The notes under the pieces are model-generated. The model did no database searches. It was not told where the DNA came from and saw nothing but the letters and a program-made list of their open reading frames with translations. 64,000 nt of DNA, taken from positions 15,155,001 to 15,219,000 of the forward strand of contig NC_135155.1 of assembly GCF_050948215.1 (NCBI RefSeq). The letters run 5' to 3'. Both the position numbers and the translations under genes were made by a program. The DNA comes from Halictus rubicundus (Eukaryota; Arthropoda; Insecta; Hymenoptera; Halictidae). Positions 35,940 through 47,339 of this stretch are shown here, piece by piece. Position 1 is the first letter of the stretch. Each line of letters opens with the position of its first letter.

Positions 35940-36065
35940 GGAGGCAGTTAGCGAACAATGCGCGCGCGTGATTTTGCGCGGCCGCGCGCACGTACGCACG
36001 TGCCGAACGTACGCCGCGCGCGCGCTTCCGGTTTCCGCGCGGGACGCCGCAGCGGTCGATTTTTC
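35940..36065. promoter_or_regulatory. Very CpG-dense block, possible promoter or island
   Basis: CpG occurs roughly every four bases (GCGCGCGCGTGATTTTGCGC, GGCCGCGCGCACGTACGCAC, CGCCGCGCGCGCGCTTCCGG), directly downstream of a GA tract. This pattern can mark an unmethylated promoter. No transcript evidence is visible. Confidence 0.3.
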
Positions 36066-36337
36066 GAAAAAGTCGGACGCGAATCGATACCGCTCGACTA
36101 TTTCATTCGCTCGCGAATAATAGAGTCGAATACACCCCGTTAATCGTCGTGGATTAAATCACGAAGGGCCGAAAGTCGTAGAAGGTCACGTGCGCCTGAT
36201 ACCCAATGAACACAGAGGCATTTGAAAAATACACTTTCGGGACAGCAAAATTCAATTTTCAAGGAGAAGATCAAGATCAAGATCTGTTTCACGTGCTCAT
36301 TACAATTTTCTTTCGATATAAGGCGGTTTTCGACGTA

Positions 36338-36514
36338 CAGTGAGATCCCGATATTTGTCAACAACACGGGTCCTGCCAGCGACATATATCGTCCAGGAGA
36401 CATACATATATCGTCCAGGAGCCTCTCGACCTTCGGGGTATACTTCGGAGTAGTGGGGATAATTCCGCGACGTTTATCATGCAGACCTTGGGGACATATA
36501 TAGAGAAATCACTG
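36338..36514 (-). mobile_element. Pogo/Tc1-mariner-type MITE, copy 6
   Basis: It starts CAGTGAGATCCCGATATTTG after TA and ends ATAGAGAAATCACTG followed by TA. An internal short duplication of ATATATCGTCCAGGAG is present. Confidence 0.85.
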
Positions 36515-36960
36515 TACAAGGAAACAATTTAATTCGTTGACATAGAAATAATACAATATCTGAGCTCAGAACAGGGACAACAGTAGAGGAATCTGCTTTT
36601 ATCGATGGAACCTATGTTTTCAAAAAATTGTAATTGGTAGGAATTCCATGAAAAGGGCACTTTTTAGAACGAAAATCAAAAATTGCTCCGCGACGTTTAT
36701 CATGCAGGCCTTGGCGACATATATAGAGAAATCACTGTACAAGGAAACAATTTAATTCGTTGACATAGAAATAATACAATATCTGAGCTGAGAACAGGGA
36801 CAACAGTAGAGGAATCTGCTTTTATCGATGGAACGTATGTTTTCAAAAAATTGTAATTGGTAGGAATTCCATGAAAAGGGCACTTTTTAGAACGAAAATC
36901 AAAAATTGCTCCGCGACGTTTATCATCCAGGCCTTGGCGACATATACAAAGAAATCACTG
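36515..36960 (-). repeat. 223-bp tandem duplication carrying two MITE right ends (partial copies 7 and 8)
   Basis: Two near-identical 223-bp units, 36515-36737 and 36738-36960. Each has about 170 bp of unique flank (CAAGGAAACAATTTAATTCG ... AGGAATTCCATGAAAAGGGC) and ends in the last 52 bp of the MITE (CTCCGCGACGTTTATCAT ... GAGAAATCACTG). I noted only a few differences (for example GAGCTC/GAGCTG and AACCTATG/AACGTATG), so the duplication is recent. Confidence 0.9.
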
Positions 36961-37986
36961 TATTGCGGATGACGGTACCTATTCAGCTTGGCATTGTTTT
37001 TGAGCGAGAGTTTATTGGTGTCATAAAGTCTTCCAGTGGACCATAAAATGGCCGACCCTGCAGCGACATCTTTCGTTGGAAAATGACAGAATATTACATA
37101 CCCTCCCGGTCTGGCGCTAACAATAAGCTAACAATAAGTCCGGTGGACAACTTCAAAAGGGGATAGAGATTTTCTTGTTGCGAAGAGAACGTCGTCGTCT
37201 TATATCGAAAGGAAACTTTACTGTTTATATTTTGTGTCAACAACACTGAAATCATTCTCACGTACAAACGGATCGTCATCTTGGAGCTTGACCAATGACA
37301 GGACCGTCAACTTCGTACTCCGATCATAGAAAAATCCTGATCGTCGCCGACATAAGAGAAACAAAGGAAAAGAATCCAACTTTTCGAACAAGTAGAATCG
37401 CGCGGGTGTAGATGAATTAATCTCGCCGGTTTCACGGGAATGTTAAAACGGTTTCGAGAGCGTAAACGCGCCGGCGAACAATGGTAGGAATTTACTCGAG
37501 GACATAAATAGTATTAGTTAACGGGCGCCAGTGAAAACTCGGCTCTCGCCCTGTGTGTCGCGCGAGGGCGGCACACGTTCTGTGCGTGTCTTTGTGTGTG
37601 TGTGTATGTGTGTGTGGATGTCGACGGTGTTCAAAGGGACGGTAATCGGTGAGCTTTGAAACAGCATTAGTCGAGCAAATCGAATCCCGTGTGTACTTAA
37701 CGAAATGGCCACCTGAAAACGAGATCGACACCTCTCCCGGAAACGGAACAAACGGATAACAGAAAGATCAGGGGTGGGGGGAGGAAGAGGGGGAGGATGA
37801 GACGACCTTCGAGGACCGTTTCATATCCGGCCCGTGCCGCGACGAAGGCGAGTTTACGCCACTTCGCTTGGAATGTACGTTCCGGATGGTTCATTCATGG
37901 TTTTGGTTTGGTCCAAAAGATCGCCGAAAACAATTACAGTGAATAAAAATTGTTTAAGTTGTGAAAAATCAAAAATTGAATTCGTC
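36961..37986. other. Unannotated stretch with a TG tract
   Basis: (TG)n lies at about 37583-37616. Short low-complexity frames across it are not called. Confidence 0.35.
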
Positions 37987-38177
37987 ATAACTAGATTGCG
38001 GATTTTATGCGTTTATTAAAGTGGGCAAAACAAACGCAACACGGGGAAAGTATTTGAACTGTTCAGAGAGCCTGTTGTATTATTTTCAACAAATTGTTAC
38101 GAAGAGAGAGTCTACAAAGCTCCTGCATCTTAATTCACACGATTTTTATTTTGCGTACAAATCCGCAGTCCAGTCAT
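37987..38177. mobile_element. MITE of the TAGACTGCGGATTT family, copy 3
   Basis: ATAACTAGATTGCGGATTTT at 37987 is mirrored by ACAAATCCGCAGTCCAGTCAT ending at 38177. Length 191 bp, matching the 22665 copy. Confidence 0.75.
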
Positions 38178-39559
38178 AATGATTCAGTCCGCGAACTCAC
38201 ACCATTTTCCCCTTTTCCGCCCCCTTTTTGGGGGGCGAACGGACGTATAAATTTTCGCGGGCTTTGTGAACCGAACCGCATACTCTTTCCGTCTCGGTCG
38301 ACTCTCCGGTTCGATACTAATTTAATTTTTGACATTTTTCCCCGCGGAAATTCGCAAAAGTTTCGCCGTTTTAATTAGAACCGCGCGTTTCCCTGCGTCG
38401 CCGTTTAAATCGCTGTGGAACCTCGGGATCAATTTACGCTGTTACCGAAGGGTTAATTAAATTTAATTATGTCATCTACCTGGCGCACGTGTGACGCCGA
38501 ACTGCGATAGATACAAGGGGATATTTTCCGTGCGCGCGCGCGCGCGCGTGTGTCTGTGTGTGTAATATCGAGGGTTGAGCACGAGAGTGGTGATTTCGTG
38601 TAAAAAGAACATGCGAACGTTTCGGAGCTATTATCCGCGATTATCGTATCGGGTACGTGACTGCCGTAACAATAAATGTTTCGGGTTCGATTCCTGTACA
38701 CAGAGCGGTCGGAAATATTTTACTGAACGTTACAATGGATTCAAAAACTGTTTGTACATTTGTTTGTACGTTTTAATTGATCGTTTCGTTGGTGTATCAA
38801 TCTTGAGCATTTGTATCGGAAATGTGATTCCGTATTGTTTTACCGATGTACGTTTTTGGGGGGGGGGGGGGGGATTCGTAAGTGTGAAAATTCACGCTTG
38901 CAAATATCATTCGAAATATTAGTCGATCCTAAATAAAGTCATTAGATCACGTTATTAGAGGTTAGTTGTTGGCTCACAATTAAAATTGCTGTTTTTACTG
39001 TAGGACTGAAAAATCGTTATGCATTGACCACAGGCTTTCAAAAATTGCCCAAGTATTAACACCGATATGAGGATTACGACGTACCATTGAAACAACATTA
39101 ATTTCATTATCTTCATCACTACATACAGGCTTTTCACGATTCATCTAACGAACAGCGAGACTTCCAGTTTCTTTCAATTTTTTACACAATCTTTCAAAAA
39201 TCTTGTGCGAAGGGCACAAGGGTGGATACCTTTCACCGTACAAATTTCGAGCCACAATTGCGTTTCTCTTTCTCCATAAATTGGAAGCATCTCTAATTGT
39301 TAGAGTATTGTTGAAAATTTCATATCGACTATCTCATGTTCACGAACAGAGAAACTGACTGACACTGAGAGACGTCGGAAGCCTACCAATGTTTACATTT
39401 GACGTAGCGAGCACATCCTCGAATACGTTCCTCGAATACGAAGTAACAGAATGAAAACAGTCAAATATCTCAGCAACGGCAAGTTATAGGACAAATACGC
39501 TTTCTCACTCAAAATACTTTAATCTATCGAAACGGAGGGTAAAAAATTGGACATTCCCT
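38178..39559. other. Stretch with (CG)n(TG)n and a G run
   Basis: Alternating CG then TG dinucleotides occur at about 38533-38562 (potential Z-DNA), and a G run of about 15-17 at 38857-38873. No exon recognised. Confidence 0.4.
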
Positions 39560-39779
39560 TTAACACTAGATTACCGGAGCGAGTCAATTTGACTCATTTA
39601 TGATTTCATTGCTATATGTATAGAAAAACTTGAATGATTTTTTTTAAACATATGTTGATTTTTAATAGAATTATGAAGTTATCCGAGCACCCTCATTATC
39701 ATACAATACCACCAATTTGTCAGAAGGAATCACCGACTGACCAGATACCTTTTTTTTTCATTCAACAATCTAGTGTTAA
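39560..39779. mobile_element. TTAA-type MITE with ends CACTAGATT
   Basis: TTAA-CACTAGATT at 39560 is mirrored by AATCTAGTG-TTAA ending 39779. Next to the left end is GAGTCAATTTGACTC, a palindrome. 220 bp, non-coding. Confidence 0.7.
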
Positions 39780-41031
39780 AAAATCAAAGGTGACCTCTAT
39801 ATCTTCCCTACGCCTCCACTTGCAAGAATATCATTAATACCACATTATATAGTTTCTTGAACCCTGCAACTTCTGTACGTAACATTTTCTCGTATCGTTT
39901 GAAACAACCAAGCCATTCAAGTGTACAAAGACATTGTACAAAGACGCATTGAACATAATGGAACTTGCAGTACCGAAGCGACGAATGTTAACGCGAATAA
40001 GAGGGTGGCGTTTTCGGAATACAGTATAGTACGAGGTTCTCGAACCGTGCGTCCTTGTGCTCGACCCGACGAGAGGAGCCAGTTGTATACAAACAAAACA
40101 CGGAGCGTGCGTGCTTCGCTGTCTGAGGAATGTAACTTTGTTGACTCGTTGGACGAAGTGTAGTTCCTCTAACTCGGGGTTAAAGGCGTCGCCGATAAAA
40201 GAGACGGGACGATTCGATCGAGGTTTCGATTGACAACTTTTCGACTGGCAGGTCGCCGGTGCAATGTCGATACTCGGAGGCGGTTGTCGGTGCACGTCGG
40301 ATCGATGTTCGCGCGTGCGTGCGTTTCGCGGTGTGAATGGGCCGTTTGCCACCGGTTTGTCCCGGAGCTCTGCTAATCATCGAGTTAAGCGATATCCACG
40401 GCGAGCCGCGGCGGTGGCAAGCGTGGAACGCACATAAGCGACTGCACATAACGTGCCGGTATCGACCAGGAAGCCCCGTGCACACCAGCCCAGTGTCCCT
40501 TACCGAGAATATTACGCTTGTCACCCCCTTCGGCCCGAAGTTGTACGCGCGCACAACCCCCTCTCCTCTTTCCAACCCCCATATCATCCCCCCCGCTGAA
40601 ACCCCCTTGTCCTCTCGACATGGAGGGAGAAAGAGAGAGAGAGAGGGGGGGGGGGGAGACAGAAACGCAACTCCTCTCCCCGCTTGAACCGTATTCAAGC
40701 GTTTCCCTTTCACGGTGTAACCCAACCACTTCGGTTCGCTACATTCTTGCTCACCCCTTTCCACGAGTCATTAGCCACGCGTTCAATTGCAAGCTGCCCG
40801 GTGTACCCGCCCCTCGACCGGACACTCGACGCTGTACCCGAAAATTGCACCGAAACCGCCGTAACGACGGGTTAACGATGATCTACGACGACCACCATCC
40901 CAGAAGAATGCCTCTTTCTTCACCTGCAGATCTGGAGGACGGACTCCTCGACTCGGGCTCGGAAACGCTGGGTGCGAATATTTGATCGTTATTGGACAGC
41001 GGATTTTATGGAAAAACTGAGCAGTACCGAT
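39780..41031. other. Unannotated stretch
   Basis: GA followed by a G run lies at about 40630-40658. The frames of 172 and 194 codons on - and 155 on + overlap each other and the GA/G tract, so they are not called. GGACAGCGGATTTTATGG near 40994 may be a relic terminus. Confidence 0.35.
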
Positions 41032-41221
41032 TTAACGCTAAACCCACCACCGCCGGTCAAAATGACCGGTTCCAGATTTTTTATTTGACAATTACTGAAA
41101 TTAGAAAGATGCTTTCGCGGAAATGATTATAATACGAACCGCACGAAATCGAAATAAATTCAATTTTGTCATTTCTGTAAGACAACGTGTTACTTCTAAG
41201 GCTCGGAAGGTTTGGTGTCAA
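41032..41221. mobile_element. TTAA-type MITE with ends CGCTAAACCCACC
   Basis: TTAA-CGCTAAACCCACC at 41032 is mirrored by GGAAGGTTTGGTG-TCAA ending 41221. Next to the left end is CCGGTCAAAATGACCGG. The body (ACAATTACTGAAATT) resembles 59773-59989. Confidence 0.65.
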
Positions 41222-41404
41222 CCAGTTAGCTGTTTATGACGAGTATACTCGTCATGAAGAAGTGGCAATATTTTGTGCCATGACGAGTATACTTGTCATG
41301 AAGGAATGGCAATATTTTGTGCCATGACGAGTATACTCGTCATGAAGAAATGGCAATATTTTGTGCCACGACGAGTATACTCGCCAAAACAGCTATACGG
41401 TTAA
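41218..41404. mobile_element. TTAA-type MITE with four 44-bp palindrome-bearing units
   Basis: The left end TCAA-CCAGTTAGCTGTTTATGACG and the right end, inverted, TTAA-CCGTATAGCTGTTTTGGCGA match. The palindrome TGACGAGTATACTCGTCA or a variant occurs at 41236, 41280, 41324 and 41368, spaced exactly 44 bp. Confidence 0.8.
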
Positions 41405-42098
41405 TTTTTGCGACGCAACTTGGATATGCATTTTTCAAAGAGGTCGCAACAGCTGACTGGTTAACATAGTAAAAGAGAACGAAAGACATTTCTATCTCGC
41501 TCATGTTTATTGCATAGCAATCCGCAGTCTAGTCATGAGTGACTCTTGAGCGACCTGTATGACTACGAGAGAATGTGCTTGATCTATGGTGTGGCTTTCT
41601 CTAGAGTCGATCTATGCAGAACTAATGTAGACGTTCGCGAACGATGGAAACTGGGTTTATGCAGAAATTAGGTGTCCGAAAATAGTCAAAATCTGGGTAG
41701 CTACAGTCCTTAAAATGTTAATCAGCCGTCGGTCTACAGACCCGGACGTATTTCAATATTTCAGGTAGCGGATCTACTCGAATTTCGGCCTGTCCCGCCA
41801 ATTTCCATTATTCAAACTGCACGGTACTCGAAATCGAAACGAACGAAACAGCTCGATAAATTTTTCCATGCGATTATTCGCGTATCTTATAGAAAATTTG
41901 TTCTCTCTTCTGAAATGTTGAACTTCGATCAGATCGTAATAAAATCTGCTCATTAAGTTACGGTTAAAATTGTAAATTAATTGGCTCGGCACGTTCGTCT
42001 TAATCGTGTCGAGTATAAGCAAAAACGTTGTTTCAGACAGTAACGCACAAGTTATTGTCGAGAAATACATTTAAAAAATACTTTGCTACACTCCGTTA
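41405..42098. other. Unannotated stretch
   Basis: A right terminus of the TAGACTGCGG family (GCAATCCGCAGTCTAGTCAT) occurs at about 41517-41536 without its partner. No exon. Confidence 0.35.
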
Positions 42099-42210
42099 AC
42101 CCTGCAACGACGGAGCCTAGGTCCGTTATGACCCAGAATATCAAAATTCCGATTTAATTACTTTCTAGCAATTACGTTAAATTAACAGCTGTTATTTAGG
42201 ATCATCAGAA
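42099..42210. mobile_element. Possible left end of a TTAA-type element
   Basis: TTAACCCTGCAACGACGGAG followed by CCTAGGTCCGTTATGACCC looks like a TTAA-type terminus with an inner short palindrome. The adjoining array may be its interior; the right end was not identified. Confidence 0.35.
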
Positions 42211-43045
42211 GCGAAGTGAATGGATTTTTTTCTAGCAAATGGAGGGGAGATAGAAATTCCCCTGTTTAACCAAGTATTATGAATTCCGTCTTAAAATTTG
42301 ATGGGGACATTTCTAAAAATTTGAACTACAAAATTGCGCAAAGTGAATGGATTTTTTTTTCTAGCAAAATGGAGGGCAGATAGAAATTTCCCTATTTAAC
42401 CAAATATTATAAATTCCGTCTTAAAATTTGATGGGAACATTTCTAAAAATTTTAACTATGAAATTGAGCGAAGTGAATGGATTCTTTTCCAACAAAATGG
42501 AGGGCAGATAGAAATTTCCCTGTTTAACCAAATATTATAAATTCCGTCTTAAAATTTGATCGGGACATTTCTAAAAATTTTAACTACAAAATTGCGCGAA
42601 ATGAATGAATTCTTTTCCAACAAAATGGAGGGGAGATAGAAATTTCCCTGTTTAACCAAATATTATGAATTCCGTCTTAAAATTTGATCGGGACATTTCT
42701 AAAAATTTTAACTACAAAATTGCGCGAAATGAATGAATTCTTTTCCAACAAAATGGAGGGGAGATAGAAATTTCCCTGTTTAACCAAATATTATGAACTC
42801 CGTCTTAAAATTTGATGGGGACATTTCTAAAAATGTTTACTATGAAATTGCGTGAAGTGAATGGATTCTTTTCCAACAAAATGGAGGGCAGATAGAAATT
42901 TCCCTGTTTGACCAAATATTATGAATTCCGTCGTAAGATTCGATGGGGACATTTCTAAAAATTTTAACTACAAAATTGTGCGAAGTAAATGGGTTTTTTT
43001 CTAGCAAAATGGAGGCGATAGAAATTGTTGCCCTGTTTAATACCG
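42211..43045 (+). repeat. Tandem array, 128-bp unit, 6-7 copies
   Basis: GCGAAGTGAATGG-type starts occur at 42211, 42338, 42468, 42596, 42724, 42852 and 42980 (spacing 127-130, mostly 128). Each unit has AAATGGAGGGGAGATAGAAA, CCTGTTTAACCAAATATTAT and CCGTCTTAAAATTTGATGGG. Confidence 0.9.
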
Positions 43046-43527
43046 TGAAGAGGCATCATCGAGGACCGAGAAATATTGCGCTCATCTCGTGACCGCGAAC
43101 AGGAAGCGTAGCCTCGCATGATGGAACGCCGGGACCGACAGCACATATACGCGAAAGATTCCTCCCGGTAATCAGTTTAATTACCTTCCGCTCGAAACTC
43201 CCGGACAACGTGAGCCGGCTAATGCACGACGACTAATTGACCGGTGTAAGGGTTCACGAGTGTGGCCATTTAACACCGGCGATCGTGAGTCGTGTGAATC
43301 ATAACAGTGGAACAAGTGCTGGACGTGTTGGGCTATGCGCGACGTTTAATCTTTCGAACGCTGCGAGGAGAGCCTCTCTCGAACATTACTCAGCTAGAAA
43401 TTCTATATTCGCTCGGGTACAGGCTGATACAAAATTCAACCACGCTGCAATTCGCTTAACATACTCGTACGTGCTTAATTAAAGCCGTTGCGAAAATCGA
43501 TAACACTCTGCGACACCGATTTTGCGT
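43046..43527. other. Unannotated stretch
   Basis: An 81-codon frame at 43237-43482 without a domain. No repeat recognised. Confidence 0.3.
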
Positions 43528-43910
43528 TTCAGAATTTTTTTCTGTTTTAATGGTGGTAGCTGTGGGAATGATTTTTATGTAGGGTGATTCGGTAGACTTT
43601 CCTGAATACGAGGATATATTTTTTTTTTACATTACGAACATTTAAATGTGTTGAAAATCATGTTGAAAGAGAACGAAAATGCCTTTAACGTTTCGATATT
43701 GTTAGGTGTTTTTGACTTTAAGAATTTTTTCTGCGCCAACTGTGAAAGCTATGAGAATGATTCTTGCGTGGAACGATTCAAAAGACTCTTTCGAATGCAA
43801 CAATATTTTTGTTGTAACATTATAAACGTTTGAATAGGTTTAAACAATGTTCAAATGAAGTGTTCACCTGATGGTTACACATTTACGTTACTAGTCTACA
43901 GTAATGTCCA
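43528..43910 (+). repeat. Diverged ~190-bp tandem duplication
   Basis: GAATTTTTTTCTG at about 43530 and GAATTTTTTCTG at about 43720 start blocks that share AGCTNTGNGAATGATT, a T-rich middle and an ACATT-ACG-TT tail. Confidence 0.45.
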
Positions 43911-44039
43911 GAATAAAAATTAATAAAGAAAATCATACTGCAAAGAACAAAATGATCTCGACACGGCACGATACCTAAAACTAGTTTCTGTTAGTGTACC
44001 GTACTACTTTCCAACTAGCTGTTGAACAAGTATGAATAG

Positions 44040-44500
44040 GCTGAGTCAACTGCAACAAAATGAAAGTTCAATATTATTTTATCACGGTATGATCTCTAAA
44101 TAAATGTTCGCGGCATTGTTTCTACGGTTTATGCTGAACAATCCTGCGCGTAGAAAAATTCAAATTGTATTTTAACACGCTGTGATCGGTAAACACGGAG
44201 AGCATTCTTTGTATACAATATTTATGTTTCGATAAAATAAAAGAGCAGCTCTCGAATCGTTTATCATCGTCATCAAGTCAAAATTCGAACAGTATTCAAT
44301 CATGGTACAATTGGTAAATAAGAAGGGACGAATTTGCATAGAAGATTTAACAAAATAATATTGAACATTACGAGACAAAGCAACTTTTGACTGCATCATG
44401 CAATAAAAATTCAAATAGTGGGATCCGATCATGGTACAACCGGTAAAGAAGGAAAGCAGTGTTTGTATACAAGATTCGAGCTTCGACAAAATGATATTTC
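44040..44500 (+). repeat. Diverged tandem repeat, ~120-125 bp
   Basis: Blocks with ATCNTGGTACAA-TGGTAAA-AAG, TTTGTATACAA and a TTCGA-AAAATAA-type tail recur at about 44183, 44303 and 44431. Confidence 0.45.
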
Positions 44501-45160
44501 GTAAAAAACGGCGACACAGCTTTTGAATTATCCTGCGTCGGATACGTGTTTACGAATCTGTTTAATCGCGCCGACGTGCCGTGGGAAACGCGCGAGGGGA
44601 ACCGGAATGGAACAATATTAGTAGTGTCGATATTATAAACGAGTTAAAAGTGATCACTGAAAAAGCAATTCCCGCTTTTGGGGTTCGTTGTTCAACGATA
44701 TTTTTCACGTTTGGTTAACGCACGTGGGAGCTTTTCCCCCTGTTTGTTACATAATTTTGTTAACTCCGTGGAATCCAGATAGAGAGACCAACATTTTGTA
44801 ACCTGAATGAACGAAACATTTTGTATTTTATTTTCGCGAAAAATACTAATGCTTATTACTTTTTAAACTAGGCAGTGCGAATTGTCAACGAAATCAATTC
44901 TCAAAGTCTACTATTGTCAAGTGAGCTCTTCAATTCATGCAGGAGACTGCCAATTTACCGATCTGTTGGTAAATGCGAGACTGCGCGTTATCGACAGCAA
45001 ATAAATTGCAATTTAAGGGGCTGCTCTCAACAATCGAACGAGGTTGCGTCCAAAGGGTTAACAGGAACCAGGGAGTTTCGTGCTCGGAAAAGCGCGGAAA
45101 CATTTTCCGAGTCTCGTTATACCGCCGCGACAGATTTACTCGGTTTTCGAGTTGACCGTC
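44501..45160. other. Unannotated stretch
   Basis: No repeat or exon that I can support. A 201-codon + frame spans 44875-45480 but becomes low-complexity at its C-terminal half. Confidence 0.3.
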
Positions 45161-45475
45161 GCCCCAATTTTCACGGTGGCTCGTTATCGTGCATCCAGAG
45201 TCCTCCTCGACGTTGTCGTCGACGGCGTCGTCGTCGCGGGAACATTCACGGGAGACGGCGAAATGCTGCGCGACGTCGGACGAGTGATAATTTTAATTTC
45301 GCTCCGGTTCGTCGCTGCATCTGCGCGCCTCGTCGACGGGGGAATGGAAGAGAGAGAGAGAGAGAGAGAAACGGGAACGCATTATGCATTTACACGCCGG
45401 CAAGAATGCGATTCATCGAGCGCACGCAGGCGCCACCGAGAAATGCGCAGTCGACGAGCGATGCTGCTTTAAGTA
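45161..45475. promoter_or_regulatory. CpG-dense block with a GA tract
   Basis: CGTCGTCGACGGCGTCGTCG-type repeats at about 45210-45240 and CpG-rich flanks, then (GA)n at about 45350-45369. This is the second such block after 35.9 kb. No gene evidence. Confidence 0.25.
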
Positions 45476-47054
45476 GCTAATTATCGCGCGGACGTGCAAC
45501 GCGGGAGAAAAAAACCGAGACAAATATGTACGCGGCCGGGAGGTTGTTATGTAAATAGACACTCGGCGAGAGACATTCGGAAAAATTGCGAATAATAATT
45601 GGCACGGCGGTCGGTTCCTGTTTTCCTGGGGGAGGTTTTGCTCGAATGTGGAAACAAGCTTCGCGAGTCAATTGATACGTGTGACGTACCAATTTATATT
45701 TATTAAGGAACGTGGTAACATTAAGTTTAACGCTCGAATATTGTCGACCCAGTACTTCGAAGATTCTAATTTTTCTATTATTCTGTAGCGAATAAATGTT
45801 CGTAATGTTTTAAAACATCCTGCTCAGCGAAGGGTTAATATTGCAGTAACATTCTTCCTTAAATACCGTTCAGTATTTGTTATGCGAGTGTCTTCATTTT
45901 TATGCCTCGTGGAATTGATTAAATTCGAAACCATTCGCTTTCGCGAATCTTTTTCATCGGTCTCCGTTTAAATTGATAATGCGAGAGCGTTTTCAAAGCG
46001 GTTTCGCAGTCGAACAGAACTTTTTAATAGATTCCATTCAACTCTTTCGATTCCCGGCGGAAACTGCAAGGTACAACATTATCGAACGTCGAAAATAGAA
46101 GAGTCCGGGTATTGACGTTGGTTAATTAGCTTCCACGAGCTACTGGAAACCTTTTCTGTTTCAATTTTGTCCACGTTTTCGACCTCTGAATTCACCACTG
46201 AAACGTGGAGCGTACAGTTGCCGAAGAGGGATGAAGCGAAGGGACGAAGAGTACGGTTGTAGTACGGAACGGAGAGGGTAGGGATGAAAAGTATGGTTAT
46301 AGTATGGAACAGGGGGAAGGGACGAAGGATAAAACAGAGCTATAGGTTCGTGAATCGTCCAGAACGGAAAGCGGAGGGTTACAAAGTAGAAGGAGAAATG
46401 GAAACGATGGAAGAGGGCTGAAAGTTCGAACAGAAGAAAACGAAGGCGTAGGCGGAGGTCGCGTGTGGCCTCCGAATTCTTCATGGGACTTTGCTGGCAA
46501 CCCCCTCTTCTTGAACCCTGTCACAATCACGTGACCACGCCCTTGTGCAAAACACCCTGTCGTTTGTTCTGCCGTCGGCAAGTAAAAAGATATTAAATGC
46601 AATTTAAATCGATGAGACGATCACTAGAATTCAATTGAAGAATATCAGTACGTTATTTCAAACATACAAAAGTGATTAAAGAAAGACAACATTTTCCGTT
46701 CAGCCACAGTTGGAAGAATATTATGAGAGAATATATACTGCATATATATGCATATACATTATAGAGTAACTGTTACAGTGCGTTACAGTTTTGTATGTAT
46801 ATTGCATATATATTTTGTATTATATATGTATATATATATAAATATAAATATATAAAAATATATATTATACCAATACATAATGCCATGCCATTATTCCTAT
46901 ATTTTATTTTTTTATATATATATTTGCCTTTAGAAGAACATATAGAAATTATTAAAGCAAAAACAAATTTTCCATTTAGCTCCTACACCTTGCAGTTAAT
47001 GTAGACAACTTCTGTTTTGCATAAAGGTGCACAGTGATCGACAAAATGTTTATA
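45476..47054. other. Unannotated stretch with an AT-rich tract
   Basis: TATA-type AT repeats lie at about 46725-46930. CCTGTCACAATCACGTGACC occurs near 46518. No exon recognised. Confidence 0.35.
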
Positions 47055-47339
47055 TTAGGGGCACCCATAAGTAATCAATTATTTTGAAATCTAAAACAAA
47101 CCATGTAGTAAATTCAAGTTAAATTTGAAGAAGTATGCAATGACGAGTATGATCCTCGGAAGGTACGGACGCCGCCATTTTATTACAGGGTTGTAAAAGA
47201 AAATTATACTTTTTAGAATATGTTGAACACAGGCTGCTTTACTGAAAACTGTGAAGGAATACGTGTTTCAACGATCGGCACAGAACAAAAGGCAAAACAA
47301 ATTCTTTGCAAATAATTGATTACTTATGGGTACCCTTAA
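47055..47339. mobile_element. Mariner-type MITE, 285 bp, TA duplication
   Basis: TTAGGGGCACCCATAAGTAA-TCAATTATTT at 47055 is mirrored by AAATAATTGA-TTACTTATGGGTACCCTTAA ending 47339, about 30 bp with two mismatches. TA flanks both sides (47053-47054 and 47340-47341). No intact transposase. Confidence 0.85.

Noticed and set aside
38686..38697. B-box-like GGTTCGATTCCT as a tRNA gene
   Set aside because: No A-box or foldable D/anticodon arms upstream at the right distance.
39834..40764. 172- and 194-codon - frames
   Set aside because: They overlap each other and + frames, and include a GA/G-run tract; composition is chance-like.
43560..44588. Two Su(H)-type sites (TGTGGGAA at about 43561, CGTGGGAA at about 44580) as a Notch feedback element
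   Set aside because: Two 8-mers 1 kb apart are expected by chance in 64 kb; no paired-site architecture.
44875..45480. 201-codon + frame
   Set aside because: The C-terminal half is CGT/GA repeat (polyR, ERERER); no recognised domain.
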